Part shown: piece after piece, positions 36,966 to 48,685 of the stretch
Numbering within the stretch: the stretch's first letter is position 1
Layout of the letters: each line of letters begins with the position of its first letter
DNA from: Allium sativum
Taxonomy: Eukaryota > Streptophyta > Magnoliopsida > Asparagales > Amaryllidaceae
Reading direction: 5' to 3'
DNA length: 64,000 nucleotides
Assembly (NCBI GenBank): GCA_030737875.1
Contig: CM060921.1
Location: 406,574,192 to 406,638,191, forward strand
Notes under the pieces: generated by a model
What the model was told of the DNA's origin: nothing
The model's input: the letters and a program-made list of their open reading frames with translations, nothing else
Database searches by the model: none
Program-made: the position numbers and the translations under genes

Positions 36966-37179
36966 AGACTTTTACTATCTTCTCTCTCAGGTATTCTGGT
37001 GGTGAAAGCATGCAGTCGCCCTCCTGAAAATCCTATTCCTCGTCCTTGCCCTTGTACTTAATTACATGCACTATTATACCATAGAAAAGCTACTTCCTCT
37101 TGTCTTATGTTCTATAATTCCTTCCTCCTTCGTGAGCCAAGTCCATATCCATGAATTCTTCATCCTTGGGTTGTGCTCC

Positions 37180-37390
37180 TTAGCAAAACTCCTCATCCTC
37201 TTCCTTGTGTAAACGTGTTGACAAATCCCTCGAAAGCTGCCTCCATCGTACAGAAAACCCTACAAAGCTGGAAAGAAAACTAGCCGCAGGTGAAACTACT
37301 ACGGCTGTCGCTGGAAGTCGGGCACTACTTTTCCCTTCGACGAGGTTACCTCCTAGAAAGCCGGGAGCCACAGAGACTCAAGAAAGAAGG
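37180..37390 (-). pseudogene. gag remnant of C
   Basis: The minus strand matches the shortened gag of B (EGK, then a stretch rich in V/A/S, then a counterpart of VALERLVNKL written as AFEGFVNTFTQG in one frame). Capsid core and zinc knuckles are deleted as in B. An unrelated-looking 63-residue frame here is a frameshifted reading. Confidence 0.5.
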
Positions 37391-37538
37391 AAACAAGGAT
37401 TCAAGTAGAGGATCAAAAGATAGTGCATATGGCTTTGGGGAATATGCCTTTAAATCAAAACTTTTCTTTTGAAAATTCTTCTTTTAAAACTGTTTTGAAA
37501 ATAATTTTTCAAATCTTTATCTGATCCGGTAACTTTCA

Positions 37539-37550
37539 GCTCTGATACCA
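37539..37550 (-). other. Primer-binding site of C
   Basis: Minus strand TGGTATCAGAGC, two bases from the LTR end at 37,553. It shows that this LTR is a 5' LTR whose interior lies to the left. Confidence 0.93.
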
Positions 37551-37902
37551 TGTGTAACACCCCACATCCGTTAGCGTCACTCACAAAGGGAATGCATTAA
37601 GTTCTGTGGAGCATTATAGGTAAAAGATGCAGATAAATTACAAGACAGGCAAATTTAAACAGCAAAAAAAAAATGAAACTTTGCTTTATTGATAAAATAG
37701 CTTGTACAACAATTGTTTCCAATACCAGAGTATCTGTCTTACATAAAAATAAAGAAGCATAAAACAACATTTATATTCCCTAATGTAGCATGAGCCAGCC
37801 ATAGCAATGAAGCAACGAGTCCAAAGCAAAATATCATAGAGTCTTCAAGCTTGGAAAGATGATCGGTCCAAACTTAAGCTGAGCTATTCCCTCTCTGACT
37901 AC

Positions 37903-37960
37903 CTGGGGGTGGGGGGGAAACGGAAGAAAAGAAGACGAAAGAAAAACAGAGTCAGACATA
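37903..37960 (-). promoter_or_regulatory. Predicted branch point and 3' splice site, C LTR
   Basis: Minus strand TTTATGTCTGAC, pyrimidine-rich run, C-run, CAG at 37,903-37,904, matching the B arrangement. Together with the donor at 41,189 it gives a predicted 3.29-kb intron. Confidence 0.5.
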
Positions 37961-38609
37961 AAGCCTGAGTAAGTCTAGTGACTATTCAGTCCATGAATAA
38001 GAAAAAGGACATGATAGGTATAAACTGGAAATGGGAAAGCACCATAAACTAAGTTAAGCGGTTTAGAACCGAATTTACTATCGTACCCCATACTAATCTC
38101 TGCACCATCTAACTAGTATCCCAACTAGTAATTTGTATAAAATGATAACAATACAACGTGATCCCAATCCCCGTAGTTGTGGTATCCTTTAGGTATACAT
38201 CTAGTATGAGGATTCCACCTCAACCAGCCCAATTGCCACGAAGATGTTAGATGTACCCTTACTACCCTATTGATCGGCCCCTACTTGCTTGCATGTGTCA
38301 CGTGTGTCACACGGCCCCCTTGAGTGTAGATACCTATGCTGGTCCCACCATGGGGTGTATCAAGTCCCATGGTGGTGGCCCGACACACTTTCTAGAATGC
38401 ATAGAGTATACTACTGATGCCCAGTGCCTTATTTTTCAGCGCCGGAGTGCGTGCACGCCCACACTCCGTTAGAACCTACACTGCTGCACTAACCGCCGTT
38501 GTTTTGACCGCTTACAATCAGCCCAGTAATCGTGCCCCACCCTGCCTAGTTTCAGGGTATCATGATACGCCAATGTGGGTTACTGCTGAAATCTGTCCCT
38601 GTTACTAGG

Positions 38610-39545
38610 GTTTCCTACTGGTTAAGTTTGTGGGCCTATATATGCTGATATTACCCACATACCCGTGATTTACTTAACCCTCCTACTGATTCAAACATGT
38701 TTATTAATGGTTAAGTTTGTGGGCCTGTGTTTACTGATATTGCCCACCAACCCGATATATACTTAACCCCTCTACTGATTCAAGCATATTTATTAATGGT
38801 TAAGTTTGTGGGCCTATATTTACAGATATTACCCACCAACCCGATATGTACTTAACCCTTCCACATATTATGTCATACTGGTTAAGTGTTCATTTATTCA
38901 TGTTAACTTAACCCGCCCATTCCTCATATCATATTGGTTAAGTGTTTTAAATTGTTAACTTAACCCTCCTACTGATCATGTTACTCTGGTAAAGTGTTGC
39001 CTCCTTGTGTTAACTTAACCTCACCATCTGTTTAACTAACCTGTTACAACGGTTAAGTGTCTCCTTAGCTAACTTAACCCTACTACTTGTTTAATTAACA
39101 GGTTATAATGGTTAAGTGTTGTCCATTCACATTTAACTTAACCTTACCACAAGTCAAAGTATACTGGTTAAGTGTTCTTGTTACTTAACCCTAATCATTC
39201 ATGTTATATTGGTTAAGTATTTCTAACTTACTTAATCCTCACCCACTTGTCAAATCAACTTGTTATCATGGTTAAGAGTTCTAATTTTTACTTAACCTCA
39301 ATCACTTGTCTCACTAACATGTTTCTGTGGTTAAGTGTTCTAATTAACTTAACCTCACTCTCTAGTCCAGTTTAATCATGTTATAATGGTTAAACATTTG
39401 CTTAACCTTACCCACTCCCCTAGTCAACATATTAAATTGGTTAAGTGTCCAGATTAACCTAACCCTACCCACTAATTTAGTTAACATGTTGAATTTGGTT
39501 AAGTGTTCTAGTTAACTTAACCCTACCAATCCTGACTTAGCCTTA
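38610..39545. repeat. TTAAGT/ACTTAA hairpin array, C LTR
   Basis: About 15 irregular units in which GGTTAAGT is followed 20-60 bases later by ACTTAACC. The first three (38,615-38,870) are longer, about 88 bp, with an extra GTGGG/CCCAC pair inside. Sequence between arms is free to vary. It is the counterpart of the 55-bp array of B. Confidence 0.8.
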
Positions 39546-39575
39546 ATTTATTAATTAAAGCACCAACCACTCACA

Positions 39576-39648
39576 TTAGACAGGTATTGTTGCGGTTACT
39601 GGATGTGCCGGTCGGTTCCGGGCAGGTTTACACCGCAACTCAGTCTAA
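39576..39648 (-). other. Covarying hairpin (C LTR)
   Basis: Inner stem GTTGCGGT (39,589-39,596) with ACCGCAAC (39,632-39,639); outer TTAGAC (39,576-39,581) with GTCTAA (39,643-39,648). Homologue of 27,540-27,610 with different paired bases. Confidence 0.7.
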
Positions 39649-39694
39649 CCTCGGGTCAGGCATCTTTCTAAATTCATAACCATCCCGTCCATCG

Positions 39695-39785
39695 GATCAG
39701 CTAGGGATAGCCAGGGAGGGCAGGAAACTTGTATTTTCCAAACCCAAGCCTAGACACTATCCTCTCTGTCACCCTAGAACATTCT
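39695..39785 (-). other. 92-bp highly conserved block (C LTR)
   Basis: Reverse-strand copy of 27,379-27,470 with about three differences. Confidence 0.75.
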
Positions 39786-40479
39786 GGTGTGTGTTATTAG
39801 AAAAGAATGTCATATATTTTAATTTTAAAACTAATGGTATAAAGGTTTACACCAATCATGGCCCTAACCCATTTCATGATTTTGGGCCCAACTACATCAT
39901 ATTTTTATTTATTAGCTAGCCCAACGTTATTTCCCCCGTCTGTACGTTCGCAGCATTATAACATAAGTTGGGCTCAACATTTCAGCCTAACTTATAAACA
40001 TAAAAAGGGGAAGTCAAGACATGAAATATTCTAAAATACATAAAGGGTATGTGTGGCGCATGAACTTGCAATTTAGCGATTTAACTAACATAAATTATGG
40101 GTCATGTGAACTTGCATTCAATTAATAATATAACTAAAATAAGTGTCACATGAAATGGCATAATTTTAGACTTGCATAAACATGGGTTAAACATATTTAA
40201 CTAGGCATAACGTCAAACACAAAACTAGCATGTTACATGTTCATAAAGATGTCCACTTTTTGACATAACTCAAAGGTGTAGGCTAGTTCTAATCATGTAG
40301 CCTATTTCATGAAACTAGCATAGTTTGTGTAACCCAAACGGTACTTGCATAAACCATATTATAACTTGCAAATAAACATAAGAATGTATACATACATTTT
40401 TAGTCATATAGGCAAAAAGGCCTCAACATAGAACATGTGTACATAAGTCTTAACTTAGACTAAAAAGAATGTATACACT

Positions 40480-40770
40480 CCATGTTAATGACATAAACAT
40501 AAAGGTGTCACTTCTAGTTTTTACCACAAACTTGCAATTGGTATTAATCCATGTTAATGACATAAACATAAAGATGATTTTTACCACAAACTTGCAATTG
40601 GTATTAATCCATGTTAATGACATAAACATAAAGATGATTTTTACCACAAACTTGCAATTGGTATTAATCCATGTTAATGACATAAACATAAAGATGTCAC
40701 TTCTAATTTTTACCACAAACTTGCAATTGGTATTAATCCATGTTAATGACATAAACATAAAGATGTGATT
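40480..40770. repeat. 60-68-bp tandem array, C LTR
   Basis: Four and a half copies of a unit containing CATGTTAATGACATAAACAT and ACCACAAACTTGCAATTGGT. Two adjacent 60-bp copies are identical, so duplication is recent. Because 60 is a multiple of three, both strands stay open (40,450-40,758 and 40,469-40,768); these are not genes. Confidence 0.9.
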
Positions 40771-41183
40771 TAACTTGAATTATGAACTTGTATGAATCAT
40801 GTTACCCAAATGGATCCAACTACACTTGAAATGATCATAGGTATATATATACAAGGATCTAAATCATGTAGGCATAACAGTGAATCATATTTACATAAGT
40901 CTCAACTTGGTTGTAACAAAATATATACAACTTCTTATTAACCACAACATATAAGTGTCAATTTCCAACATGAATCATATACTTGCATGTGGTGTTACTT
41001 TTCATTTCAAATGTTCAATAGATCCAATATCATGTTAATTATACCACCATATCCCAAATCCATTCATAATAAAATAATCACAACATACAATTATGAATTA
41101 GCATCGTTATAATTAAAGTACAATTCCATTCTCATTCTACACAAGTCAAGTCTCAATTTTTATTCACATCGGAATAGTTCTAT

Positions 41184-41189
41184 ACTTAC
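41184..41189 (-). promoter_or_regulatory. Predicted 5' splice site, C LTR
   Basis: Minus strand GTAAGT after CATACGTT, about 230 bases downstream of the TATA box. Confidence 0.45.
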
Positions 41190-41417
41190 AACGTATGACG
41201 AATCATGAATTCAGGATTCTGAGTTCTGAATTGGAGATGCTCTCCTTTGGGTAGGCGTTGTTTTTTATTATACTTAAGCTTTGAATCAACTTTGGATTGT
41301 CTCTTAGCTCTCTCTCTAACTTGACGGCTATTCCTAGTTTCCTCTCAACAGCATGACGGCTCCTTTATTTTTATTTTTATTTTTATTTTTGTGTGAATTA
41401 GGTTTGTGAGCTAAGTT

Positions 41418-41424
41418 CTTTATA
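41418..41424 (-). promoter_or_regulatory. TATA box, C LTR
   Basis: Minus strand TATAAAG, about 0.9 kb from the LTR start. Confidence 0.5.
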
Positions 41425-41841
41425 AAGAATTTGAGATTGATTTGAGCCATCGGATGATCACAGAGGAATCGAGACCATACGCACCAAGAGGAGCCAATTA
41501 TGTTCACAATTTAAGGGCTGTAAATTACTCTTATTTCAAATTATGTCATAATTACATTCTTAATGTACATTATCAACATTTATATATTGTCAATCCATCA
41601 AATATAAATACGTATTTAATAGATACATCTCCCCTTTACTGTATACAAGTATATATGCATAAATCTTTCTTTTTGCTGCATGCATCTACACATTTTTATT
41701 AAATTTGTATGTTTATGACATAAATGCACATATGTACTAATATGTAAAATATTTGTCATAAATCCAATCAGAGAAGGCCATTTAAAAAAAAAAAATCCTT
41801 GACAACCAAAAATGTGCAACGTACGCTATATGATGCGTACA

Positions 41842-41845
<4 letters not shown>

Positions 41846-41878
<33 letters not shown>

Positions 41879-41906
41879 TATATATATATTATATATATAT
41901 ATATAT
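41846..41906. repeat. TA microsatellite, C LTR
   Basis: Two TA runs separated by GCG and short interruptions, upstream (in LTR sense) of the TATA box. Confidence 0.85.
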
Positions 41907-42343
41907 TCTTTTTATTTTTATCTATCTTCCAAATTAACCATTTTCACACTAAACCACTTTTTGAACTACGTTCACACTGAGCCACCTTTAAGCCATTTCC
42001 CCTAAAACAAAAATATGGCACTGGCAGGGATCGAACTCTGTACCACTTGTATGCAAGTCACATGTTCTAACCAAATGAGCTACTAAGTCTTTTGCTTACA
42101 AACCTTAGAACAATGCTAAACATTATTCTTTTCTCATTCTTTTCTTTTCACGTTTTGCTGCAATATTTAATTCAAAGTTATCTTCTTCATAGGTTATCCG
42201 TTTTACGCAAACTCGGACTCTATCTCAAGCAGAATTCCGAGACGAACGCAATGGTGATGTCCATTTTACTTAATTCTCGCATTTTAAATTAAGTATTCTT
42301 TAATTTGTTATTATAATGTTAACCGAAAATTCGGGGTGTTACA

Positions 42344-43862
42344 ATAAAGGAGAAATTAAAAGACATACCCTCGAAAAGAAAAGGGTATAATGAACGCATC
42401 TTCGCTTCCGTCTCCCAAGTAGCGTTGCTCTCATCATCTCCCCATTGCACTTTGACTAGCTTGACCTCTTGATTCCTCAACTTCTTAATCTCCGACCCAA
42501 GAATGCACGTAGGAGCTCGTCAAATCGTCGCATCACGCTCGATCTCTACCTCTCTAAGCAAGCTCGGCTCTACCACTTCCGCGGTCTCGTGCAAGCACTT
42601 CCTCAAGTGTGATACATGGAATACGTCGTGTACACCACCACTAAGTCTCTCGGGCAACTCCACTCTATACGCCATCTGCCCAATCCTTTCCTTAATAGGA
42701 AACGACCCTACGAACCTTGGTGCTAACTTTCCAACGGACCCAAAGCGAACGACGTTCCGTAATGGAGACACCTTGACGAAGACCATGTCCCCAACATCAA
42801 ACTCAAGATCTGACCTCCTCTTATCCGCATAAGATTTCTGTCTATCTTGCGCCGTCTTCATCCTCCTTCGAATCAAATCGATCTTTTCCAAAGTCTCTCT
42901 AATCATATCGGGTCAAAGCAAGATTTTGTTTGTAGACTCCCACCAACATGTAGGCGAACGACACGGCCGTCCATAAAGAGCCTTGAATGGTGTCATGCCA
43001 ATGCTAGACTGAAAGCTGTTATTATATGCGAACTCTACCAACGGAAGATGTTCCCCCCATGTACCTCCGAAGTCTAAGACACATAACCTCAATAGGTCCT
43101 CAAGAATACGATTCACTCTCTCGGTCTGGTCGTCCGTCTGAGGATGATATGCGGTGCTCAAACATAACTGAGTCCCTACCGCCTCTTGCAAGCTTTTCCA
43201 AAATTCGCTAGTGAAAATAGGATCGCGGTCGCTCACTATGCTAGAAGGAACACCGTGCAAACGAACTATTTCTCGAATGTATACGGAGGCTAACCATGGA
43301 GCAGTCCTCTTACTCTTCACGGGAATGAAATGGGCGCTCTTAGTAAGTCTGTCTATCACGACCCAAATCCCCGTATTACCCTTCCTCGATCTTGGTAATC
43401 CGTCAATAAAGTCCATCAAGACGCTTTCCCACTTCCATTGTGGCACCTCTAATGGATGAAGCAATCCACGGGCTTCTTTTGCTCTGCTTTTACTTGTTGG
43501 CACACCAAGCATCTAGCGACATACTCGGCCACATCCTTCTTCATGCCGGCCCAAAAGTAAACTCGTCTCATGTCCATGTACATCTTGTCCCCACCGGGAT
43601 GAATGGTCATCTTCGAACGATGGGCATCATCAAGAATGGTCTTCTTCAGATTCTCGTCCCTTGGTACACAAAGTCTACCGTCCCTACGCAACCAACCCTT
43701 ATCATCTAGGGTATACCTACAGAGATGGCTTGATGACTCCCCTCCTTTGAGCTTTTCTACTAACTCAACCAACTGTGGGTCGTCTCGCTGTGCCTCGCCA
43801 ATCCGTCCCAAAAGCGTAGGTCTGACCTCTAATGATGCTAGCAAACCAGGTACGAAGTCAAT
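42344..43862 (-). pseudogene. Element A pol, integrase and chromodomain part, broken
   Basis: Downstream part of the A polyprotein, separated from RT/RNase H by element D. The minus strand encodes the integrase zinc segment (H-H-C-C, about 43,650-43,510, ending CLVCQQVKAEQ), the catalytic core with MDFIDGLP, SDRDPIFTSEFW and AYHPQTDDQTERVNRILE (the D, D and E residues, about 43,440-43,080), a C-terminal GDMVFVKV...HVSHLRK region (42,800-42,560) and a chromodomain (about 42,500-42,370, VKVQWGDDESNATWE). Defects: a one-base deletion near 43,466 after KAEQKKP, TGA at 42,910-42,912, and TGA at 42,520-42,522. Integrase inserts the cDNA; the chromodomain normally steers it to particular chromatin. 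The chromodomain places A among chromoviruses, most like the Tekay/Del group. The frame is cut at 42,344 by the C LTR with no polypurine tract. Confidence 0.85.
43858..43862. repeat. Left flank of D, imperfect target duplication
   Basis: TCAAT here against GTAAT at 58,298-58,302. Only AAT is shared. See the separate finding. Confidence 0.55.
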
Positions 43863-44917
43863 TGTAATAACCCGCAAAATCTGGGCCAGTTTAAAATTTT
43901 TATTTTGGCAATTTTAGCGAATTTTGAATATTTAAAATAAATTATTTTAAATAATATCGATGTGAAATTTATTTTGAATAGAATTCGACGTATATATTTA
44001 TACACGTCGTCGTTAGAATATAAATATTTATATATAATTATAAAAAGGAATTGAAAATGGCGCGGTAGTTCGAAAATTCGATTTCTAATTTCAAATGAAT
44101 ATACAGAATTCAATATAAGTCGGAATTGAACGAAACAAGAAATATTTGAATCTGTATAACTATATCTGTGTAACGAAGTTAGCAAACTGAGATTTCATCT
44201 TAGGAATGATAAGATACGTCCAGTTTAAAATTAGAAATAGTCGCTGTGGAATTTATATATATTTTTATATATATAAGGCCCTAAAAAATAGCAATTTTGC
44301 AAACGACCTCGGATTTCGACGAAACCAGTTTTGTTGGGTCCGTGATGTTAAGTTATTGCTAGATTCCAAATTTCATAATTTTTCGAATCGATATGTGAGC
44401 GTGGCAAAGGAAAACGCGTTTGACCAGTTTCAGTTGATTTTAATCGACTGGAAATTGGCCATTTTTCTAACGGTCTCAGAATTCGACGAAACTAGTTTTG
44501 TTAGGACCGTATCGACAATACGAAGCTAGAAAATATTTTTCTGGAATTTTTCTAGTTAGTATGTGACCCCGGTAAATTGAAAAGTACGTTTAAAATTCAA
44601 TATAGTGATTTAAATGTAAATTAAACGGAAACTGATTCAAATGGTCAAATCAGCTTGCGATACATATCCCATTGTGTTCGGAATGGGGGTTAAACGCTAT
44701 GGACGACAGGCGGTAGGCCTCGTTTCGAGGTCGTATGTGAAAGTCAACTCTTTAGGATAAAATAAATAAATAAATTAATAATAATAATAAAAAAAATATC
44801 CCCCTCCTCCTTATCAGCCGACCCCCCCCCCTTACTTTTCAAAGCAGAAAAATTGTTTTCAAAATAAAAAAAAAAAAAAAAATCATCGCGGATTGAAATC
44901 CCGAAACCCCCCCATCG

Positions 44918-45229
44918 ATGGCGACTTCGCCGTCGCCCTGCCCTCCGCCACCTCGCAGCCGACCTCCAGCCTCCACCCAGACCCCACCGCCTCCTTCTTC
45001 TTCTCTATCCTCTCGCTCCACCTCCTCTAACCTAAAACCGCCGCTCCGGGGGACTTCGAACAACGCGCCACTACTGGCGTTGGCGGGGCACGAGGGCGAA
45101 GGAGGTGATGACCTCCGATGGTGGTCCGATCAGCCTAGGGCGGCGCGGTTGACGGGGAAACCAAATCGAGTCCAAGACCCAACCGACGACCCCTCTGCCT
45201 TCCCTCCTCCCCTTCGCGTGATTAGGTAA
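44918..45229 (+). other. GC-rich exon-like open frame in D 5' LTR
   Basis: A 103-codon frame (MATSPSPCPPPPRSRPPAST start, proline/serine-rich, ending LRVIR) inside a GC-rich island of an AT-rich LTR. It ends at ATTAG|GTAATTTCC, a good donor-like site (45,226) followed by T-rich intron-like DNA. Only one residue differs in the other LTR (52,496-52,807), but the LTRs are too young for that to show selection. The solo LTR and E carry unrelated GC islands at a similar place. It may be the first exon of the LTR transcript or a captured host fragment; I recognise no domain. Confidence 0.4.
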
Positions 45230-45522
45230 TTTCCTTTTTATTTTTATTTTGTTTTGTTCTGTTAAAAACTGTTTTTTTTAAGTTTTAAAACTGATTCTTT
45301 TTTTTTAGAAGATTATAAACTGATTTTTAAAAGAATTTTTATAAACTGTTTTTTTTAAAGTATATAAAACTGAATTTTTAAAGTATATAAAACTGATTTT
45401 ATCTTAAGGTTTAATATAAGAAAAAGGTTTTAACTTGAAATAAGAAAAAGGTTTTAACTTTAATATAAGAAAAAGGTTTTAACTTGAAATAAGAAAAAGG
45501 TTTTAACTTTGAAATAAAAATT

Positions 45523-45811
45523 CGATTTTTATATATTTAACTTCGAACTAAAAATTCGATTTTTATATATTCAACTTCGAACTAAAAATTCGATTTTTAT
45601 ATATTCAACTTCGAACTAAAAATTCGATTTTTATATATTTAACTTCGAACTAAAAATTCGATTTTTATATATTTAACTTCGAACTAAAAATTCGATTTTT
45701 ATATATTGAACTTTGAACTAAAAATTCGATTTTTTTATATATTGAACTTTGAACTAAAAATTCGATTTTTATATATTGAACTTTGAACTAAAAATTCGAT
45801 TTTTACATATG
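45523..45811 (+). repeat. 34-bp tandem array, nine copies (D 5' LTR)
   Basis: Unit of about 34 bp containing AAAAATTCGATTTTTATATA and a TTGAACTTTGAACT-type linker. I count nine AAAAATTCGATTTTT cores. Confidence 0.92.
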
Positions 45812-46889
45812 TAGTGAAAGCAGCAACGAAGGTGACAAAAAGGCGAAACGACGAAGACTTCTGCAAAAGAAGAGCCGTGGAGCTAGGATAGCTATAAGTG
45901 AGAATTTCTCACCTTTCTATTTCTTTTCTAGTTATATATTTATACTAGGATGCAGACGGTGCTTAGTAGCACCCGACACAATCGTCCACAGACCATGGAC
46001 TTGTTTGTTTGACTGTTTGGTGATTGATTGCGATATTGGTTTGAATGTGGTTTGTGGTGTGAAAAATCGAATCGATAAATTGGTTAGGATTAGACGTGCG
46101 CCGTTATAAGGCGAAGGAGTAAGGCTAGGTTAGACCCTTACTCCAAATCTTGTGGTTTGCATAATGAAATTGATTTGATTGATGAGTGAATGGCGTGGGC
46201 CTTCACTAGACCGGGGATAAGGCTAGGCCTTGTCCCGTTTCTAGTATCGTGCCGTTATGCCGCCGAAATTTTCTAAAATATGTTAGAAAAATAAAAATAT
46301 CATTTTATTTAAAGAATGAACTGAATAGAAATTCATATGTTGAAATAAAATGTTTTATCGTTAAAAATATAATTTTTAACGTGAATGTGAATAAATAAAT
46401 ATTCATTTACAAACCGGACGGTTTGTTTATGTACACCTATTTGAAGGACATGGATTGGGTCGATAAATTTTACACATCGCCCAACTGCACAAATAAAATA
46501 TGTGTTTGATTGTTTGAAACCCCACACGGGTGTTGGGATGAAATTTGAAGTTCACTCATCCTGATTCATTGAATATGTCGATCGATTGATTGACAGGCTG
46601 TTATAAGCGTTGAATATCTATATTTGATGCTTATACAGTGTAGTGCACTTTGGTTGATGGTTGATTATTTTTCAATGCTATTATATACATGTGTTGTATG
46701 AAAATCCATATAATTAATTTTATATGGTAATTGATTGGGCCTCATTCCAGTTTAGAAATAGAAATATTTGAAATAGAAATATTTGAAATAGAATATTTGA
46801 AAATAGAAATTTATGAAGCCGTGTTGATTAGATTGACGCCATTTTGACGTGAACGATATTTATATCAATTTTAATCGATTTCAAAGTGA

Positions 46890-47115
46890 ATTGAAAACGA
46901 ATTCAAAGTGAATTGAATTGAAAACGAATTCGAATTGAATTGAAAGTGATTTCGAAATGAATTGAATTGAAAACGATTTCGAAATGAATTGAATTGAAAG
47001 TGATTTCGAAATGAATTGAATTGAAAGTGATTTCGAAATGAATTGAATTGAAAACGATTTCGAAATAAATTGAAAACGAATTCGAATTGAATTGAAAGTG
47101 AATTGAAATGAATTC
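46890..47115 (+). repeat. 27-bp tandem array (D 5' LTR)
   Basis: About seven copies of GATTTCGAAATGAATTGAAT plus TGAAAGT or TGAAAAC. The long minus-strand frame here is only the repeat read in phase. Second LTR copy at 54,775-55,000. Confidence 0.9.
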
Positions 47116-47980
47116 AAATTGAATTGAAATTTGAATTGAATAGAAATGAATTTTAAAACGAATTTATAAAGAAGAATTCAATTTTGATTTGAATTGAAAA
47201 GGAAGTTGAAATTGTTTTTGAAACGAATTCAAAACTATTTATATAATTCGTTTTAAATAGAAATCGACGAAGTATATATTATATATATTATATATATAAT
47301 ATAATGGCCTGAATAGAACGCGCCGCGCCGCGGCAGTTCGTGAATTTCGACCATTTATTTCAAACGGACATTACGGGAGATCCGACCGTCGGATTCTCCT
47401 AAAACCGGAACCGTTGGGTTCGAATCGAAAAGAGCTTTCTAACGAATATTAGAAATTTGAAATCTAACGGTTGGATTTGGAATTATGTCCAAATCAAATT
47501 CGAAAAAGGTCGCTGTAAGTGCAGTTCGATGGCCATTGATGGAAATCGACTGTACGGGCCTTGATAAAATTATTAAAAATAGTAATAATTTATGTAAAAT
47601 CATAAGAAATGATTTGTGAAGATTTGGGATGAAAAACTCCATATTTGAAAACATATAAATAGATTTTTATCGAAATGAACTAGTTTTGAACTAGAAATAT
47701 AATTCTATTTATTTTGAAATAAATAAATTGAATTTGAAAAGGGTTTTAAAGATAACCAAAATTTCCAATGATTGCATTGGAGTGGAATTGAATCGAAATT
47801 GTCTTCGGAATATTTCGATGTTGGAATTCGTGATTATACGGATGTTGTTATGGAAATTTGAAAGATATATATTTATATCGTTATTTCCAATACGACATTT
47901 GTTAATCGTGGAATTTGATATTGAATATAAGCCGATATATTTTCTATTCAGAGCCTTATATTGGATATCAAATGTGATTT

Positions 47981-48230
47981 GGGTTTGTCGTGAATGGTGT
48001 CTTCACTAACACTGTTCTTGAACCCAGTTGAGAAAAGATTAAATCTTTTTATTTAGATTTAATGAAGTGTACCAATTAAATAATATTTAATTGGAATTGA
48101 ATTGATATTGATTTTTGGGTTTATCGTGAACAATGTTTTAAATAACACTCGTTCTTTAACCCGATAATTAATGAATGTGATTTTGGGTTTATCGTGAACC
48201 GTGTTTTAAATGACACTGATTCTTTAACCC
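47981..48230 (+). repeat. Three-tier hairpins, three copies (D 5' LTR)
   Basis: Copies at 47,981-48,025, 48,117-48,162 and 48,185-48,230. In the last, GGGTT pairs with AACCC and GTGTT with the ACAC that follows the loop, while the middle GAAC arm pairs with GTTC or ATTC. Confidence 0.8.
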
Positions 48231-48598
48231 AGTTGAAGATTAAAACTAAGTGGAGTTTTAATGAATCTTTAATTAGATTGAAATAATCGAAATGGAGTAT
48301 CACCAGTTTTGCTCCAGGCGATAGTTAAATCTTTAATTAGATTTGAACGTGAAATGGTAATTGAATTTACCGATAACACCGTGGTGTTAGATATGAAGTA
48401 AAGCCAGTTTTACTTCATGGGATGAATAGGTTGGGATTGGGAAATTAAAACAAATGATTACTTCGGTAAGGTTCGCTAATCCCGACTAGTTTGAATTGAT
48501 ATTCAAAAGTAGATTAAAGCATAAATTCAAGAATTTATCTTTGATAAAAATTAATGGGAATCTTTCCCTATGAATGTGAAATTTAGAAACTAACTGTC

Positions 48599-48685
48599 GG
48601 TTAGCCAAGCAGAATGGTTTTCTGGATATTGATCTGATGTTGGTTTCGGCCTTCGGGGTTAATATTTGGGAAATTATTCTCTTGA
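48599..48685 (+). other. UUCG-loop motif (D 5' LTR)
   Basis: GATCTGATGTTGGTTTCGGCC, then TTCGGGGTTAATATTTGGG. Homologous to family 2 copies although the two LTR families share little else. Second copy at 56,480-56,570. Confidence 0.65.

Larger units (their letters stand above)
36081..37552 (-). mobile_element. Interior of element C, truncated
   Basis: Minus-strand interior following the C 5' LTR. From the primer site leftward it holds an untranslated leader matching B, a gag remnant (about 37,390-37,180), a protease-region remnant (about 36,965-36,720) that includes [20 protein letters not shown] against the same block in A ([20 protein letters not shown]), then a UUCG-type motif (36,660-36,594) and distal untranslated sequence. 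The 3' LTR is lost at the junction at 35,918-36,080. Internal deletions match those of B. Confidence 0.8.
37553..42343 (-). mobile_element. 5' LTR of element C (4,791 bp)
   Basis: Minus strand begins TGTAACACCCCGAATTTTCGG at 42,343 and ends GATGTGGGGTGTTACA at 37,553. Same family as the A and B LTRs but much diverged outside a few blocks. It contains a TATA box (41,424-41,418), donor (41,189), 60-bp array (40,480-40,770), conserved block (39,785-39,695), covarying hairpin (39,648-39,576), TTAAGT/ACTTAA hairpin array (38,610-39,545) and acceptor (37,903). The flank at 42,344 is the 3' part of A's integrase/chromodomain gene with no polypurine tract between, so C appears to be inserted in A rather than being its 3' LTR. 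Confidence 0.85.

Noticed and set aside
40450..40768. Overlapping ~100-codon open frames on both strands
   Set aside because: Produced by a tandem repeat whose 60-bp unit is a multiple of three; no start context or family similarity.
37553..42343. This LTR as the 3' LTR of element A
   Set aside because: It has its own primer site on the far side, no polypurine tract on the A side, and is much more diverged from the A 5' LTR than 24,797-25,533 is.
45523..45811. Regular short repeats that could suggest a CRISPR array
   Set aside because: Units are contiguous with no unique spacers, lie inside a plant LTR, and no cas genes are present.
46881..47117. 78-codon minus-strand frame rich in Phe/Ser/Ile
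   Set aside because: It is the 27-bp array read in phase, repeated identically in the other D LTR; antisense to the element.
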